A stretch of 54,622 nucleotides of DNA from Tenacibaculum gallaicum. Lineage in GTDB: Bacteria; Bacteroidota; Bacteroidia; Flavobacteriales; Flavobacteriaceae. The stretch lies in NCBI RefSeq assembly GCF_003387615.1, contig NZ_QUNS01000010.1:1-54622 (forward strand). The letters run 5' to 3'. The translations under genes and the position numbers were made by a program. Below are positions 1 through 7,916 of this stretch, piece by piece. Within the stretch, counting starts at the first letter, position 1. Every line of letters begins with the position of its first letter. The notes under the pieces are model-generated. The model saw nothing but the letters and a program-made list of their open reading frames with translations. It was not told the origin of the DNA and did no database searches.

Positions 1-41
1 CGAGATTTAAAACTTTCGTAATCAAATTTATTGTCTTCCAT
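1..41 (-). CDS. Partial CDS, N-terminus only (possible transposase)
   Basis: An open frame on the minus strand starts with ATG at 41 and runs off the left edge; only MEDNKFDYESFKS is visible. The N-terminus is reminiscent of some Bacteroidetes transposases, and the DNA just upstream (73-95) looks like an insertion-sequence end. Thirteen residues cannot identify a family, so this is a weak call. Confidence 0.35.
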   Translation of the reverse strand, partial: MEDNKFDYESFKS

Positions 42-72
42 ATACATAAATCTATTATTTTTTATGATTTAT

Positions 73-95
73 GACACACTTTATTGAATAGTCTC
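73..95. mobile_element. Possible terminal end of an insertion sequence
   Basis: The stretch containing GACACACTTTATTGAATAG lies just upstream of the partial minus-strand frame that leaves the window at position 1. Read outward it would be the outer inverted repeat of an IS whose transposase starts at 41. The partner repeat and target duplication are outside the window. The remaining bases to 388 are AT-rich; I see no credible gene in 96-388. Confidence 0.25.
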
Positions 96-362
96 TATCA
101 GCGGCCTAAACAGCTACATCTGAAATCGTTAATGACACGTAACACTACTTTTATTACTTAAATAATTGAACTTATGGGATTCCGTAAGAATGTGTACATG
201 CTTTGTATTAAGTTCGCAGAAATTTATATTATTAATTAACAAATAATAATAATTTTGTTTTAAGTAAAAGTATTGGATTTGATATATTTGATAGCGTAAA
301 AAATTACTAAACCTTATGATATTCCATGTTTTTACCGGGATAAAAGAACTAAAGTTTGAGAT

Positions 363-383
363 ATAACGAGTTGGCTGCAAGCT
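363..383 (+). other. Cassette-like boundary motif
   Basis: The sequence TAACGAGTTGGCTGCAAGCT lies just upstream of the ATG at 389. It resembles the motif at 1366-1378 (AACGTTGTAGCAA), also placed shortly before a gene start. Similar motifs recur in the gaps between accessory genes in flavobacterial genomes as I remember them. That these are exchange points is an inference. Confidence 0.3.
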
Positions 384-388
384 AAAAA

Positions 389-1176
389 ATGAACGTACAA
401 ATAGACAAAGAGGAACTTAAAAAGCTAATTGAACAAGGCAAAAAAGAAAGACAGGAATTAGGACAAATTATTAATCCTATTGTTAACAATTTTGACTTAA
501 ACAAGCAAGAAACCCTTGAAGTTTGCCAAATTGGAAAGTTTGTTTATAAAATTGATTCTAAAATTAGAATTGTGGATAAACCCCAACCACCAAACCCCGA
601 TTTCATTATCGAACTAAAAGATAAATTAATCGGACTTGAACACACTCAAATTCTGACAGAAGACGCCCAAAGATACTTTAGAGTTAAAACACTTTTGGAC
701 TATGCGGAACAAAGATTTGAGCAAAAATATCCGAATATCAATGTCCACGCGACTATTTCAGTACAAAATGACGAATGGAAATATTCACAAAGGGACAAGC
801 CAAAATTAGCAGAACAAATTGCTGATTTTGTGCAATGGACACGATTGGAAAAAGACTTTGAACTGCCTGAAAAAATAACGAATATAAAAACGACAAGACA
901 TTCCCAAGTTTCATTCTCATATAAAAAAAAAATTGGCAGACGGAATACCTGACAAGAGAATATCTGAAATCAGAAATAGAAAAAAAAGAATCTAAAATTT
1001 TGAGATATAAAACAAGTGAAAAACAATTGACTGAATTATGGTTAGTTCTTTTAATTGGCTCTCTTTCTTCTGTATCTTATGAATTAAACGAATCTGAAAA
1101 TTATGAAATGGAATCAGAGTTTGACCGAGTTTATTTAATGGCTGACTTTGATGCTAAAATATTAAGAGTAAAATAA
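389..1176 (+). pseudogene. Hypothetical protein gene, frameshifted at an A10 run
   Basis: The first frame (389-952) encodes 187 residues with no signal peptide or membrane segment and ends shortly after a run of ten A at 923-932. The -1 frame continues open from that run to a TAA at 1174-1176 and encodes a plausible C-terminus (..EYLTREYLKSEIEKKES.. to ..DADFDAKILRVK-like ending). One extra A would join both parts into about 262 residues. It is either a one-base deletion or a gene read through slippage on the A run. I do not recognise the family; the Lys/Glu-rich, soluble composition gives no function. Confidence 0.55.
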
Positions 1177-1186
1177 AAAAAGCCAG

Positions 1187-1378
1187 CACACAACAAAAAA
1201 CATAGGACTGCTTAAGTTTGTTCGAAAAACTTGGGCTTATCCGCTATGTCGCCAAATATAAAATTTGGCATTTACGGTTGAGAAGATAAATACAAAATAT
1301 TTATATTTGACTTAGTTATAAACGTGGAGTTAGAACATACCCTCTGCCATACGTTTCTCATACTAAACGTTGTAGCAA
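1187..1378. other. Structured intergenic cassette-like spacer
   Basis: The gap between the frameshifted gene and the lipoprotein gene opens with CACACAAC (1187-1194) and closes with AACGTTGTAGCAA (1366-1378), so ACAAC and GTTGT face each other. A small hairpin, GCCAAAT with ATTTGGC, lies inside it. The arrangement recalls an attC site but does not match the integron core sites RYYYAAC and GTTRRRY. No gene is seen here. Confidence 0.3.
1369..1378 (+). repeat. Left copy of 10-bp inverted repeat flanking the lipoprotein gene
   Basis: GTTGTAGCAA here is the exact reverse complement of TTGCTACAAC at 2605-2614. The pair encloses only the lipoprotein gene at 1427-2575, as expected for a mobile gene cassette or a former insertion. 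Confidence 0.5.
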
Positions 1379-1426
1379 ATTGCAGTTCATTCAATAATCA
1401 TTAAAATTTAAACAAAACTTTTTATT

Positions 1427-2575
1427 ATGGCAATATCCATTTCTAGATTCATTATCCTACTTTCAATAATTTGTGTAAGCTTTAGTTGCAGTAGTTCAAG
1501 TGATTCAAATAATCCTAATGACAATTCAAGTGACCCAAACATCAATGATCCAATTGATACAACAACTGAATCAGCAATTGAATTTCAAAAGAATTACCAA
1601 ACGAATGATTCAATATTCACATTAAACAGTGCTATTCAATTAAATGACAGTAGTTATACAATAGCAGGTGCTGTTAGATATAATGGTTCTTTTAATAAAA
1701 ATACAATTATGAAATTTGATAAGTATGGAAATAGGGTTTGGACTAAAATAATGCAAGAATCTTATACACCTCAAGGTATAGAAAAACTTTTTCTAAATGG
1801 AACAGGCTTCATGGGTTATAGAGGTCATCACTACGATGTAGATAATTCATCTCACATTTTATATTACAATTCGAGTGGTGATGTTGTAAATGAAATATTT
1901 ACAAATAATGATATCTTAGGTAATGATATTATTAAAGACGGAAATAATTATGTAATAACAGGAATAGAAAGTAATAATATGCACTTAAGGAAACTTGATG
2001 AAAACGGGCAATTATTATGGGACTACTCATACGGTTCTTCAGAAGCATTTTCCGTTTCTAAACTTACTGATGGCAATTACATTTTAATTGGTGGAGCCAA
2101 CTCTGATGGAACCAGTGCAGATTATCTAATTAAAACAAATAATTCGGGGGAAAAAATCTGGTCTAAAAACTCTAGGGGTTTTAACACTCTTGCAATTTCA
2201 AATAATCAATTTTTGGCAGTCGTATATACTGGATATTTTTCAGGTAATTTAGTAAGATTCGATGAGAATGGAAATACAATATGGACTAGAGAATTGACAA
2301 ATTTTATAACTGATATCAATAAACCAAGTCCATTAACCTTAGTTAATTACGATATGGAATATTTTATCTGCACTTATGTTAATCTTAGTAATGATTTAAA
2401 TATATTAGTCCTTGACGAGAATGGTAATGAGATAAATTCACATATAATTGACAATTATAACGGTGCAGATTACACATTTGTTTCAAAAACAATCGATAAT
2501 GGGCTATTAATTGGTTACACTGGAGTTTTCGATTTTGGAATTGTTAAAATATCTAATGAATTTCTATTTAAGTAA
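1427..2575 (+). CDS. Lipoprotein with beta-propeller-like repeats
   Basis: The 382-residue product starts with a lipoprotein signal peptide (ISRFIILLSIICVSFSC, lipobox ending at Cys21), then a low-complexity Ser/Asn/Asp tether to about residue 50. The rest holds at least four blade-like repeats, each with a phrase such as KFDKYGNRVWTK, KLDENGQLLWDY, KTNNSGEKIWSK or RFDENGNTIWTR, spaced about 45-55 residues. This pattern is common in secreted Bacteroidetes proteins with PQQ-like propellers. Location is probably the outer membrane or periplasm. No enzyme motif is visible, so function is unknown. It stands alone between inverted repeats, which suggests horizontal acquisition. Confidence 0.75.
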   Translation: MAISISRFIILLSIICVSFSCSSSSDSNNPNDNSSDPNINDPIDTTTESAIEFQKNYQTNDSIFTLNSAIQLNDSSYTIAGAVRYNGSFNKNTIMKFDKYGNRVWTKIMQESYTPQGIEKLFLNGTGFMGYRGHHYDVDNSSHILYYNSSGDVVNEIFTNNDILGNDIIKDGNNYVITGIESNNMHLRKLDENGQLLWDYSYGSSEAFSVSKLTDGNYILIGGANSDGTSADYLIKTNNSGEKIWSKNSRGFNTLAISNNQFLAVVYTGYFSGNLVRFDENGNTIWTRELTNFITDINKPSPLTLVNYDMEYFICTYVNLSNDLNILVLDENGNEINSHIIDNYNGADYTFVSKTIDNGLLIGYTGVFDFGIVKISNEFLFK

Positions 2576-2604
2576 TGATTAAATTTACAATAACATTGAA
2601 CAAC

Positions 2605-2614
2605 TTGCTACAAC
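2605..2614 (-). repeat. Right copy of 10-bp inverted repeat flanking the lipoprotein gene
   Basis: TTGCTACAAC, the reverse complement of 1369-1378, lies about 30 bases after the lipoprotein stop codon. Core chromosomal genes begin soon after it (rlmH at 2813), so it may mark the right border of the accessory region. Confidence 0.5.
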
Positions 2615-2800
2615 AAAGAACTGAGGTAAAAAACAAGTAAACTTTATACTTTTTTAAACCAACGTACTTTTATAATTTGCGTCATAAGGTAAACCACTTT
2701 ATACAATTGCAAAAGCTTGTTTTAAATAACTTATTACACACCGCTATTAAAGCAATATTTTTACCCTGAAACACATTTTTAAGAGTTTATAAAACATTCG

Positions 2801-2808
2801 TAATTTTG
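2801..2808 (+). promoter_or_regulatory. -7 box of the rlmH promoter
   Basis: TAATTTTG matches the Bacteroidetes -7 consensus TAnnTTTG. The box ends only four bases before the rlmH ATG, so the transcript would be leaderless or nearly so. A matching -33 TTG is not clear. Confidence 0.4.
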
Positions 2809-2812
2809 CCGT

Positions 2813-3286
2813 ATGAAAATAAAACTACTCGCTATAGGTAAAACTGATAATAAACAGTTGCAGCTATTAATTGACGAATACCAAAACCGATTAAAACATT
2901 ACGTAAAGTTTGAGTTGGAGATTATCCTAGATATTAAAAACGTTAAAAACCTAAGCGAGGCACAACAAAAAGAAAAAGAAGGCGAGTTAATTCTGTCTAA
3001 ACTACAACCTACTGATCAACTAGTTTTATTAGACGATAAAGGAAAGCAACATACTTCCGTAGAGTTTTCACAATACTTACAAAAGAAAATGAACTCTGGT
3101 ATTAAACAACTAGTATTAGTTATTGGAGGTCCTTATGGTTTTTCTGAGGCTGTATATCAAAAAGCACAAGGAAAGTTATCGCTCTCTAAAATGACGTTTT
3201 CTCACCAAATGATTCGTTTGTTTATTGTGGAGCAAGTTTATCGTGGGTTTACTATTCTTAGAAACGAGCCTTATCATCACGAGTAA
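2813..3286 (+). CDS. rlmH: 23S rRNA (pseudouridine1915-N3)-methyltransferase RlmH
   Basis: A 157-residue protein of the SPOUT methyltransferase superfamily, which methylates pseudouridine 1915 in helix 69 of 23S rRNA using S-adenosylmethionine. The length is typical of the family. The SAM-binding trefoil-knot motif GGPYGFS and the conserved C-terminus (HQMIRLFIVEQVYRGFTI followed by NEPYHHE) are both intact. It is a single gene with its own -7 box at 2801. Confidence 0.95.
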   Translation: MKIKLLAIGKTDNKQLQLLIDEYQNRLKHYVKFELEIILDIKNVKNLSEAQQKEKEGELILSKLQPTDQLVLLDDKGKQHTSVEFSQYLQKKMNSGIKQLVLVIGGPYGFSEAVYQKAQGKLSLSKMTFSHQMIRLFIVEQVYRGFTILRNEPYHHE

Positions 3287-3405
3287 AAACTCTAAAACTT
3301 TTATTTACATCAAATTTTATGTTACTCAAAGCATTATGCTTTTAATTTCCAGAAAAGCATAGTAAAAAACCTGTTAAAAAGTTATTTTCTTTTTGCATTT
3401 AGCCA

Positions 3406-3413
3406 TACTTTTG
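3406..3413 (+). promoter_or_regulatory. -7 box upstream of the coiled-coil protein gene
   Basis: TACTTTTG fits TAnnTTTG exactly and is followed by GCGCCCCG, so transcription would start about 30-35 bases before the ATG at 3452. No convincing -33 element is seen at the usual distance. Confidence 0.5.
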
Positions 3414-3451
3414 CGCCCCGAAAAATAAAACTTATATAACATAAAATAAAT

Positions 3452-4309
3452 ATGAAAACACTAAGATTCTTAGCTACTTTAACTTTTTTTATATCCTTTA
3501 CTTGTTTGCAACAAGTAACTGCTCAAAATGACATTAAAACGTTAAAGATTCAGGTAAAAAACAAAAAAAATCAAATTAGCGCTAATGAAGAAATCTTAAT
3601 TAGTGGAGTTGACGCTTTAAAACGTGTAAAAGGAAACTTAGAGCGTTTTAAGAAAAGTAAAAAAGCTACAAAGCAAGAAGTAGAAAGAAAAGAGAAAATT
3701 GCTACAAACATGCAGCAAAGATTAAGTAAGCTAAACAATCAAATTGATTTGCATAAAAAAGATTTAGCTTCTTTAGAAAGAAAGTTAGCTAGAAAACTAA
3801 GGAAAGAAGAATCTTCAAAAAAAGAAGAGTCTTCGAAAAAAGCTGACAATACCGAGATGGTATATGAAGATAATATTAGTGCTGAACAAAAAGAAGTTCT
3901 TTTACAAAAACAAAAACTTGAAGAGGCTCGTAAAAAATTAGATGATGAAAGAAAAGCTAGAGAGCTTGCTTACTTAAAAGAACAAGAGGCTTTACGTTTA
4001 GAAGAAGAAAAATTGAAGCAATTAAGTAATCAAATTAAAGTTAAAGAGAAAAACATTAGCAAAGAGAAGAATACTTTAATAAGTGACCTTGAAGATGATA
4101 TTAGCATTAACGAAGAGATCTTAATTAGCGGAAAAGAAGGTTTAGCTAAAATGAAGTCTAAATTAGACGAGGCTAAAAAAGATGCTTCTACTTCGAAAGA
4201 AAGTATTGAAAGAAAAGAGGCTATTATTAGTAAGATTGAAAATCGCCTGTTAAAAATTCAAAATGAAATTGATGCTAAAAAACAAGAGTTAGCAACTATA
4301 AAAGGGTAA
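3452..4309 (+). CDS. Exported coiled-coil protein with internal duplication
   Basis: The 285-residue product begins with a cleavable signal peptide (hydrophobic LRFLATLTFFISFTCLQQ, likely cut after TAQ near residue 25). The mature part is almost all Lys/Glu-rich coiled coil. Two segments of about 70 residues, near 40-112 and 214-285, are clear repeats: each starts I(S)xNEEILISG, has (V/I)ERKE in the middle and ends with a heptad-rich stretch (QNEIDAKKQELATI in the second). A central helix rich in KEE and LEEEK links them. It is probably periplasmic, structural or scaffolding. I do not recognise a named family. Confidence 0.75.
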   Translation: MKTLRFLATLTFFISFTCLQQVTAQNDIKTLKIQVKNKKNQISANEEILISGVDALKRVKGNLERFKKSKKATKQEVERKEKIATNMQQRLSKLNNQIDLHKKDLASLERKLARKLRKEESSKKEESSKKADNTEMVYEDNISAEQKEVLLQKQKLEEARKKLDDERKARELAYLKEQEALRLEEEKLKQLSNQIKVKEKNISKEKNTLISDLEDDISINEEILISGKEGLAKMKSKLDEAKKDASTSKESIERKEAIISKIENRLLKIQNEIDAKKQELATIKG

Positions 4310-4332
4310 AAAAACTTCTGTCTTAATACAAT

Positions 4333-4365
4333 AAAAACTCCAAGCTTTTGGCTTGGAGTTTTTTT
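4333..4365. terminator. Bidirectional intrinsic terminator
   Basis: The arms ACTCCAAGC and GCTTGGAGT form a perfect 9-bp stem with a 5-base loop, flanked by an A run on the left and a T run on the right. It lies between the convergent coiled-coil gene and the usp gene and can serve both strands. Confidence 0.9.
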
Positions 4366-4370
4366 AAGGT

Positions 4371-5207
4371 TTAAATCTTAAAAGACATTACTGGTAATTT
4401 ACTGTGATTAGCAATATCTTCAGAAATGCTACCTTCAAAAAAGTGAGCTATTCCTTTTCTACCATGTGTTGCTACAACTAAAACATCTGAGTTAATTTTG
4501 TTTGCGTAGTAAAACACTCCTTTTTCCACAGAATAATCAGAAACTATTTTTACTTTTTGAGCACTTTCTTCATAACTTTCATTCGTTTGACTGAAAAAAC
4601 GCTTCATTTTCTCTTCTAACTCTTTGGTGCTTTTAAACTTAGAAGTTGGTGTGCTTACATATACCATTTCTATATCTGCATTAAACTTCTTAAGAAACTT
4701 TTTTGCTTCCATATATGGCTTTACATCATCATCAGAAAAATCACAAGCAAACAATATTTTTTCTATTTGTTTTACAATTGGTTCCTCTTTAATTACTAAT
4801 ACAGGCACATGCGCGTAACGAATTACTTTTTCTGTATTAGAACCAATAAACATTTCTTTTAAACCACTAGCTCCTTTAGACCCCATAACTATCAAGTCTG
4901 CCCCTTCATTTCTTGCCAACTGATCTATTTCACTAAAAATTTTAAAGTGCTTTATAATTGGGGTTACTTTTATATCTGATAAATAATCTTTCTGTAAAAA
5001 TTCTGCTAATTTCTTCTCAGTCATTTTTAAGTAAAACAGCATTTCTTGCTGTAAATAACTTTCTGATTGGCTTAAAACAGCGTTAGACAACTCAAGCATA
5101 TGTACTACCAATACCTCAGCGTCTGATCTTTTTGCTAAAAAAGCTGCTGTTTGTAATGCATTTTCAGAATATTCAGAAAAATCAACTGGGACTATAATTT
5201 TTTTCAT
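4371..5207 (-). CDS. Universal stress protein, tandem UspA domains
   Basis: A 278-residue soluble protein with two UspA domains (about 1-140 and 147-278). The first has the full ATP-binding pattern G-x2-G-x9-G-S (GSKGASGLKEMFIGS). In the second the leading Gly is Ala, but G-x9-GS remains, so nucleotide binding there may be weaker. Tandem Usp proteins often respond to low oxygen or energy stress. The promoter carries a palindrome and -7 box with the same geometry as the cco promoter, which suggests control by the Crp/Fnr regulator at 18594. Confidence 0.9.
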   Translation of the reverse strand: MKKIIVPVDFSEYSENALQTAAFLAKRSDAEVLVVHMLELSNAVLSQSESYLQQEMLFYLKMTEKKLAEFLQKDYLSDIKVTPIIKHFKIFSEIDQLARNEGADLIVMGSKGASGLKEMFIGSNTEKVIRYAHVPVLVIKEEPIVKQIEKILFACDFSDDDVKPYMEAKKFLKKFNADIEMVYVSTPTSKFKSTKELEEKMKRFFSQTNESYEESAQKVKIVSDYSVEKGVFYYANKINSDVLVVATHGRKGIAHFFEGSISEDIANHSKLPVMSFKI

Positions 5208-5238
5208 GATTTATTACTTTTAGGTTTAATGTCTCCTA

Positions 5239-5282
5239 TAAAGTTACCTAAATTTTATTAGTAAAACTATGATTTTTGTCAC
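5239..5282 (-). promoter_or_regulatory. usp promoter with Fnr-type box
   Basis: On the plus strand the palindrome ATGATTTTTGTCAC occupies 5269-5282. Exactly 22 bp separate it from the minus-strand -7 element TAACTTTA (5239-5246, consensus TAnnTTTG with the last base changed). The same spacing occurs at the cco and ccoI promoters and places the box near -41.5, the class II activator position. Confidence 0.55.
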
Positions 5283-5305
5283 TTTATAAACCACTATATA
5301 TTCTA

Positions 5306-5334
5306 TACATTTGCTTTCTTAAATTTTACATTTG
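5306..5334 (+). promoter_or_regulatory. Two -7 boxes upstream of the 5337 gene
   Basis: TACATTTG occurs twice, at 5306-5313 and 5327-5334, both exact matches to TAnnTTTG. The second sits directly before the ATG at 5337 and could make a leaderless transcript; the first would give a leader of about 20 bases. Confidence 0.4.
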
Positions 5335-5336
5335 TT

Positions 5337-6623
5337 ATGGATAAAAACTCTTCTAAATTTGTGGGCGTTATTGTACGTGCCTTTATTTCTTTAATGGTCG
5401 TTTCTATTTTAGGTATTTTATTAAAGTTCTTTATTACCATACCCAATCGTCTTTTTTTTAATAGACCTATAGCATATACCAGTACACATTATTCATATAA
5501 ACCAGGACAAAATGGATGGACTTTTGATTTTTTTATATTAAATAATGATGATTTATATATAGCCCTACCCTTACTTTTAGTGATTTTTATTGCTTTTATT
5601 TTTTACTTTGGAGTACTTTCTGCTATTGCCACATTTTTAAATTTTAAAGCACAAAACACGCAATTAGCCAAAAGAGATTTTATTTTAACACTACTTGTTG
5701 TTAGCTTTTACTTTATCCCTAAGTACATAAATATTGAATCTTTTTTAAACATCAATGAAAAAGGTGCTTATGTACTTAAAGAGCGTATATACAATCCTAA
5801 TAATGAAATTTGGGAAGTAGGTGTACAAAAAATAAAAGGTAATCATATTAAAGACCATAAAACAGTAAGCAATGATTCTTCTTTTTTAGTTGTGAAAAAA
5901 ATTAACACTACCGAGGTAGATACTGTTTTATTTGAAAAATTAGTTCTTCCAGCTAATAATATTCATACTTTTAATGCAAAAAACACTCTATGGTTATTTG
6001 AAGCTTCTAATAATTATTTAAAGGCTTTTGACATGGTTAACAGCTCCATGGTTATAAAAAATAAAGAGAATTTAAATCGTATGATGCCAGAAAAATATCA
6101 AGAAAGAGGTATTGCCGAATTAAGTTACTCTCCTGCTCAAAAAAATAGTATTTATATAAAAACTAATTATGGTGAAGTATTATACTTGCATACAGATGAT
6201 AACTTAATCACTGATAAATACAAATACATTAACAACACATACTATTTAAAACGCATAAACGAACATAGATATAAGTTATTTGCAAAAAAGAAACAGCTAG
6301 CTACTGCTTTACAAGAAGCAGTATTTTTAAATGCTCAAGTTATTTCTTACACAAGTAATGTTATTATTATTAGACACAAAGTCAACATAAAAAAAGAAAC
6401 ACCATATACCATTTCGGCATATGATACTATAACAGGAAATAAACTATGGGACTTTAATGAAGAAAACAATTCTTTTTTAAATGATGTTTATGGTAAAATA
6501 ATTGTAGACGCAACTTTTTTACCAAACAAAACAATTCTTAATTTTTATGATGCTTTTACATTAAAAGGAAACGTAATAATAGATAATCAAGGAAAACCTA
6601 TAACACAAAATATTGACAATTAA
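5337..6623 (+). CDS. Hypothetical membrane protein
   Basis: 428 residues with three predicted membrane segments in the first 140: about 10-32 (IVRAFISLMVVSILGILLKF), 75-100 (LPLLLVIFIAFIFYFGVLSA) and 113-130. The remaining 290 residues are soluble and contain phrases such as LWLFEASNNYLKAFDM and KLWDFNEEN, which recall propeller or PQQ-like repeats. I do not recognise the family. It is monocistronic and convergent with the cco operon. Confidence 0.6.
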   Translation: MDKNSSKFVGVIVRAFISLMVVSILGILLKFFITIPNRLFFNRPIAYTSTHYSYKPGQNGWTFDFFILNNDDLYIALPLLLVIFIAFIFYFGVLSAIATFLNFKAQNTQLAKRDFILTLLVVSFYFIPKYINIESFLNINEKGAYVLKERIYNPNNEIWEVGVQKIKGNHIKDHKTVSNDSSFLVVKKINTTEVDTVLFEKLVLPANNIHTFNAKNTLWLFEASNNYLKAFDMVNSSMVIKNKENLNRMMPEKYQERGIAELSYSPAQKNSIYIKTNYGEVLYLHTDDNLITDKYKYINNTYYLKRINEHRYKLFAKKKQLATALQEAVFLNAQVISYTSNVIIIRHKVNIKKETPYTISAYDTITGNKLWDFNEENNSFLNDVYGKIIVDATFLPNKTILNFYDAFTLKGNVIIDNQGKPITQNIDN

Positions 6624-6702
6624 CTAATAAACAAAAAAACTAGCAAATAGACATTAAAAGAACATCTTGTGTATTGCATATTTAGGCTGTTTTAAATTAT
6701 GA

Positions 6703-7401
6703 TTAATGACAACCTTCAACTGAATTATGAATATCTGTTACAGGAAGTGGAGAAACATAAGGTATTCCTAACCCTAATCCTCTAAGAATAAACAATACTC
6801 CAATAAAAACTACAACATAGGGTATTGCTTGTTGAACTCTTTTTCTCACCAATCCATTTGCAAAATTCCCCACATAAACTACTGCTGTCATTAACGGTAT
6901 AGTTCCTAACCCGAATAAAAACATATACAGGCTTCCTGACAACATATTTGTTGTAGTTAGTGCTCCAAAAACTGCCATATACACTAATCCGCAAGGTAAA
7001 AAACCATTTAAAAAGCCAATCGTAAAAAAGGTATCATTTCCTTTTTTCTTTAATTCTTTTCCTAAAGAAGATTTTACTTTCATTACCAACTTATTTATTG
7101 GGTTTGAAAAGTTATATTTTTGAAAGGTTTTAGGTACAAGAATTGCTAAAATCATTAATACGCCAACAATGATAGAAAGCTGTTGCTGAAATCCGAAGAA
7201 ATAAAACCCTTTTCCTAGTAAACCAAATAAAAAACCTATTAAACTGTAGGTAAATAAACGCCCTAAATGATAACTAGTAATTTGAAAAAATTGCGTTACT
7301 TTATTAGTTCTATCTACAGGTAACATAAAGGCTATAGGTCCACACATACCAATACAGTGGAAACTTCCTAATAATCCAAATATGATTGCCGAAAGAAACA
7401 T
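6703..7401 (-). CDS. TauE/SafE-type membrane protein of the cbb3 operon
   Basis: A 232-residue polytopic membrane protein with the N-terminal signature FGLLGSFHCIGMCGP typical of the COG2836 SafE-like group. Members next to cbb3 oxidase genes are thought to act in oxidase assembly or copper delivery rather than sulfite export; that role is inferred from context. About six membrane segments are visible. The start overlaps the ccoH stop by one base, so it is the last gene of the cco operon. The product ends GCH. Confidence 0.8.
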   Translation of the reverse strand: MFLSAIIFGLLGSFHCIGMCGPIAFMLPVDRTNKVTQFFQITSYHLGRLFTYSLIGFLFGLLGKGFYFFGFQQQLSIIVGVLMILAILVPKTFQKYNFSNPINKLVMKVKSSLGKELKKKGNDTFFTIGFLNGFLPCGLVYMAVFGALTTTNMLSGSLYMFLFGLGTIPLMTAVVYVGNFANGLVRKRVQQAIPYVVVFIGVLFILRGLGLGIPYVSPLPVTDIHNSVEGCH

Positions 7402-7847
7402 TAATACACCAACTCTTTCTGAAATAAATAATCTTTATTTTTGTAGCTCCAAGAAACTGTTATGTTCCAACGACCACCCAACAAACGATTCTCAGGCACG
7501 AGCAAATATGTTTTGGAAATCGAAATAGGTATTTCGAAATCCAATTGTTTATCAGATGGTCTGTATAGGAACACTTTTCCTTTTATATCTTTAGGGTTAA
7601 AGTTCATTGGAAAAAGAACTTTAATTCCTTCAGTTACTTTTTCTGTTTTAATATTGTCTTTTAATGCTTTCGCATTTTTAGTTGCATTTATTTTGTTCTG
7701 AAACTCTAATTCTTGTTGATAATATTTTTCAGTTACCAAATCGTGATTATAGTTTTTACCTGTACTCATTGTTATTACAAAATACATGATAAAGCCCATA
7801 AAACTTATAATTGCAATTACTATACTCGTGCCCCAGTTTAGTTTCAT
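7401..7847 (-). CDS. ccoH: cbb3 oxidase accessory protein CcoH (FixH family)
   Basis: 148 residues with one N-terminal membrane anchor (SIVIAIISFMGFIMYFVITM) and a periplasmic FixH domain. The early stretch NYNHDLVTEKYYQQELEFQ is the usual family hallmark of substrate-like Tyr/Gln residues after the anchor. CcoH helps assemble the cbb3 oxidase. It sits between ccoG and the TauE-like gene in the usual Bacteroidetes order. Confidence 0.88.
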   Translation of the reverse strand: MKLNWGTSIVIAIISFMGFIMYFVITMSTGKNYNHDLVTEKYYQQELEFQNKINATKNAKALKDNIKTEKVTEGIKVLFPMNFNPKDIKGKVFLYRPSDKQLDFEIPISISKTYLLVPENRLLGGRWNITVSWSYKNKDYLFQKELVY

Positions 7848-7916
7848 TTTTATTTATTTTTAAATGAAGCAATCCATTTATTTACGATGAAATCACTTCT
7901 TAATTCTTACTCGTAA

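Noticed and set aside
129..380. 83-residue open frame on the minus strand
   Set aside because: Low-complexity Asn/Tyr/Ile composition typical of AT-rich noncoding DNA, no recognisable start context and no domain.
1187..1378. Canonical integron attC site
   Set aside because: The core sites do not match RYYYAAC/GTTRRRY and no integrase is seen; kept only as a cassette-like spacer.
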